Made by a program: the position numbers and the translations under genes | Assembly (NCBI GenBank): GCA_963718775.1 | Contig: OY970377.1 | Location: forward strand, 806,001-870,000 | Source: VRUE01 sp963718775 | Lineage (GTDB): Bacteria > Actinomycetota > Thermoleophilia > Solirubrobacterales > 70-9 | Direction: 5' to 3' | Length of the DNA stretch: 64,000 bases | Part shown: positions 61,864 through 64,000 of the stretch, in pieces | Layout: every line of letters begins with the position of its first letter | Position numbering within the stretch: the first letter of the stretch is position 1 | The notes under the pieces: generated by a model | Databases searched by the model: none | What the model was told of the DNA's origin: nothing | The model's input: the letters and a program-made list of their open reading frames with translations, nothing else

Positions 61864-63423
61864 ATGCGCCCTTTCTCTCCCTTTCAGGGGTTAGGGATTC
61901 GCTCTCGATTGCCGATAGCTCGATCAGTGCAAACCACGGAGACGATCACGCCGAATGGAACGGGCGCGCGCCTGCTTCGCCGCGCCCTTGCCGTCCTGCT
62001 GCTTGGTGGCACGGCTACCGTCGCGCTGCACAGCTGGCTCGGCATCGGCGCCGGCCTCAGCACCGCAATCGACGAACCCCTCTACGACGCCGTCGTGCTC
62101 GGCGCCGGCATCGCCTGCTTGGTCAGGGCGTCCGACTACCGTCGCGAGCGCTCGGCGTGGGTCCTGATCGGGCTCGCGATCCTCGCCTGGGGCGCCGGCG
62201 AGGTCTACTGGGCCACCTTCATCGACGGCAACCCGTCCGCTCCCTACCCCTCCTTTGGCGACGTCCTCTATCTCGCCTTCTACCCACTCGCCTACGCGGG
62301 CCTGGCGATGCTCGTGCGCGCCCGGGCTCACGAGATCAACTGGCGGCTCTGGATGGACGGGGCGATCGCGGCGCTGGGCACGGCTGCGCTGGGCGCCGCC
62401 TTCGTCTTCGACTTCATCGCCGAGAAGGCGACCGGCACGCCCCTTCAAGTGGCGACGACGCTCGCCTACCCGCTGGGAGACATCGCCATGGTCTCGATGG
62501 TGATCGGGGTCATCGCCCTGACCGGCTGGCGACCGGGCCGCACCTGGGCGCTGCTCCTCGCCGGCCTCTCGGCCCTGGTCATCGCCGACATCGCCTTCAC
62601 CCTGCAGACAACCGACGCGACCCTGCCGGGCGGCGACTGGGTCGACCCGATCTACCTGATCGCCGCCGTCTGCCTCGGCGCCGCCGTCTGGCAGCCCGCC
62701 GAGGCAGCCGAGATCACCTCGCCGCGGGGCGGCGACCGTCGTCGCGAGATCGTCGTCCCGGCGGTCTTCGCCGGAGTGATGATCGGGCTCTTCGCGATGC
62801 AGTACTTCAGCGCAACCAGCGGCCTCTCGACCGTGCTCTGGGCGGCGACGATGACCGCCGTGATCGTCCGCCTGGCGATGAGCGACAAAGAGAACAAGGA
62901 CCTGCTCGAGCAGGTGCGAACCGATCCGCTGACCGGGCTCAGCAACCGCGGCCGCATGCAGGTCGACCTCGAGGAGGAGTGCGAGCGGGCGAGCGACGAG
63001 CAGCCGGCGATGCTGTTCCTCTTCGATCTCAACGGCTTCAAGCGCTACAACGACACCTTCGGCCATCCGGCGGGCGACGAGCTACTCGTCCGGCTGGGCG
63101 GCGCCCTGCGCGACGCGGCCGGCAAGGACGGCACCGCCTACAGGATCGGTGGCGACGAGTTCTGCCTGCTCCTGACCTGTGAGAAGGAGCGCTTCGAGGC
63201 CGTCGGGCGGCTGGCCGCGGAAGCGCTGACGGCGAGCGAAAGGGGAGTCCAGGTGGCCTCGTCCTGGGGCACCGCGGTCATCCCCGGCGAGGCCGACGAT
63301 CCCTCGGCGGCGCTGCAGCTCGCCGACGTGCGCATGTACGCCCAGAAGGAGTCCCGCCACGTGTCCGACTATCGGGCCACGAAGTTGGCGCCGAGCCCAA
63401 CCGCCGAGACGGTCAAGCGCTAA
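61864..63423 (+). CDS. Membrane-bound diguanylate cyclase (GGDEF)
   Basis: A protein of up to 519 residues with eight to nine N-terminal membrane helices (about 35-345) and no recognised ligand domain. It ends in a GGDEF domain with RTDPLTGLSNRGRMQVDLEE, FLFDLNGFKRYNDTFGHPAG and the intact active site YRIGGDEFCLLL. It should make cyclic di-GMP in response to a membrane signal. No RxxD inhibitory site is obvious five residues before the motif. The start is uncertain: ATG 61864 or GTG 61927. The stop overlaps the TetR gene stop. Confidence 0.88.
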   Translation: MRPFSPFQGLGIRSRLPIARSVQTTETITPNGTGARLLRRALAVLLLGGTATVALHSWLGIGAGLSTAIDEPLYDAVVLGAGIACLVRASDYRRERSAWVLIGLAILAWGAGEVYWATFIDGNPSAPYPSFGDVLYLAFYPLAYAGLAMLVRARAHEINWRLWMDGAIAALGTAALGAAFVFDFIAEKATGTPLQVATTLAYPLGDIAMVSMVIGVIALTGWRPGRTWALLLAGLSALVIADIAFTLQTTDATLPGGDWVDPIYLIAAVCLGAAVWQPAEAAEITSPRGGDRRREIVVPAVFAGVMIGLFAMQYFSATSGLSTVLWAATMTAVIVRLAMSDKENKDLLEQVRTDPLTGLSNRGRMQVDLEEECERASDEQPAMLFLFDLNGFKRYNDTFGHPAGDELLVRLGGALRDAAGKDGTAYRIGGDEFCLLLTCEKERFEAVGRLAAEALTASERGVQVASSWGTAVIPGEADDPSAALQLADVRMYAQKESRHVSDYRATKLAPSPTAETVKR

Positions 63424-64000
63424 GCGCGGCTGAGGCCGTTCAGCAACGAGTCGAGCGTGCCCCCGACCTCGGCCCGCATCGCCTCGGGATCCTCGGCACG
63501 GGCGACCAGCATCGCCGCCTCGTCGAGGGCGCCCATCAAGACATGAGCCAGCGGGCGCACCGGCTGGGGATCGATCGCGCCCGCCTCGATCGCCGCCTGC
63601 AGAGTCGCTTCGATCAGACCGAGCCCATGCGCGGCCGCGATCTCGCGCCAGCGATCCCAGCCAAGAACCGACGGCCCGTCGAGCAGCACGATCCGCTGCG
63701 CCTCCGGCTCGGTGCTGACCCGGAGGAACATCTCCGCCCCGGCTCGCATCGCCTCCAGCGGCGAGGCCGCGTTGGCCTGCAGGGCGCCAGCGGCGATTCG
63801 CTCCGCCAGCTCCACCTCGATTTGCTCATAGACGGCCTCGAAGAGCTCGCGCTTGCCGTCGAAGTGGTGATAGAGCGCCCCGCGGGTCACGCCGGCCGCC
63901 CGCACGATCTCTTCTGTGCCGACGCCGGCGTAGCCGCGCTCGGCAAACAACGGGCGCGCCGCCGCGACCAGAGCGGCACGGGTCGCATCGGAGCGCTCAG
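63420..64000 (-). CDS. TetR-family regulator (5' end beyond window)
   Basis: The gene enters from the right edge; at least 193 residues are visible. The helix-turn-helix reads TRAALVAAARPLFAERGYAG, VGTEEIVRAAGVTRGALYHH and FDGKRELFEAVYEQ, a textbook TetR N-terminus. The C-terminal effector domain is helical (MRAGAEMFLRVSTEPEAQRI, LLDGPSVLGWDRW). An internal TTG gives an apparent start at 63950, but the family sequence continues upstream to the window edge, so the true start lies outside. Ligand and targets are unknown. Confidence 0.92.
   Translation of the reverse strand, partial: ERSDATRAALVAAARPLFAERGYAGVGTEEIVRAAGVTRGALYHHFDGKRELFEAVYEQIEVELAERIAAGALQANAASPLEAMRAGAEMFLRVSTEPEAQRIVLLDGPSVLGWDRWREIAAAHGLGLIEATLQAAIEAGAIDPQPVRPLAHVLMGALDEAAMLVARAEDPEAMRAEVGGTLDSLLNGLSRA

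Overview
The window is GC-rich, gene-dense actinobacterial-type chromosome, most probably from a deep-branching class such as Thermoleophilia (Solirubrobacterales-like). The placement is inferred from gene content and order, not from a phylogenetic marker. Supporting signs are an Rpf-like muralytic factor, YrbE-type permeases, three tandem P450s, an actinobacterial-style SecA with a C-terminal zinc tail, and the order rpmE-prfA-prmC-tsaC ... wecA-atpI-atpBEFHAGDC. No plasmid, phage, CRISPR or transposase gene is visible.

Layout. 1-4.5 kb: partial uppP, a small membrane protein, an HD-domain protein, an Rpf-like factor with a CRP-type site, an O-methyltransferase and purU. 4.6-8.8 kb: three tandem paralogous P450s. 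8.8-12.8 kb: ABC-F ATPase, OsmC, metallo-beta-lactamase-fold protein, DUF1697. 12.9-18.7 kb: trans-translation neighbourhood (ssrA, smpB, RNase R-like rnr) with a flavoprotein disulfide reductase and an unusual membrane helix-hairpin-helix protein. 18.8-26.6 kb: S41 protease, ftsEX, transketolase, nadA, mutM, nadC. 26.8-31.9 kb: sigma factor/ogt pair, alpha/beta hydrolase, acidic secreted protein, prfB with its programmed frameshift, methyltransferase, SnoaL-like protein. 31.9-35.8 kb: secA, hpf, comF. 35.9-41.7 kb: a tightly overlapped sugar-nucleotide/LCP operon for a surface polysaccharide. 41.8-50.2 kb: M20 peptidase and the full F1Fo ATP synthase operon. 50.6-54.7 kb: TagO/WecA-like transferase, DUF354 protein, glyA, a membrane protein. 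54.7-58.1 kb: a degenerate lysyl-oxidase-like protein and a GntR-YrbE-YrbE operon. 58.1-61.9 kb: tsaC, prmC, prfA, DUF1385, rpmE. 61.9 kb to the end: a GGDEF protein and a partial TetR regulator.

Two window-wide signals stand out. First, the short intergenic spacers carry about a dozen long palindromes. Several fall into families in which an inner core is conserved while the outer arms differ in sequence yet still pair perfectly. Second, at least eight single-base indels break otherwise intact genes, including the essential atpB. These look like uncorrected assembly errors in homopolymer or repetitive contexts rather than real pseudogenes; the affected genes are given as single features.

Functionally, most of the window is housekeeping: translation termination and ribosome rescue, secretion, division, NAD synthesis, envelope polysaccharide and ATP synthesis. 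The accessory content is the P450 trio, the YrbE cassette, the lysyl-oxidase-like protein and the palindrome families.
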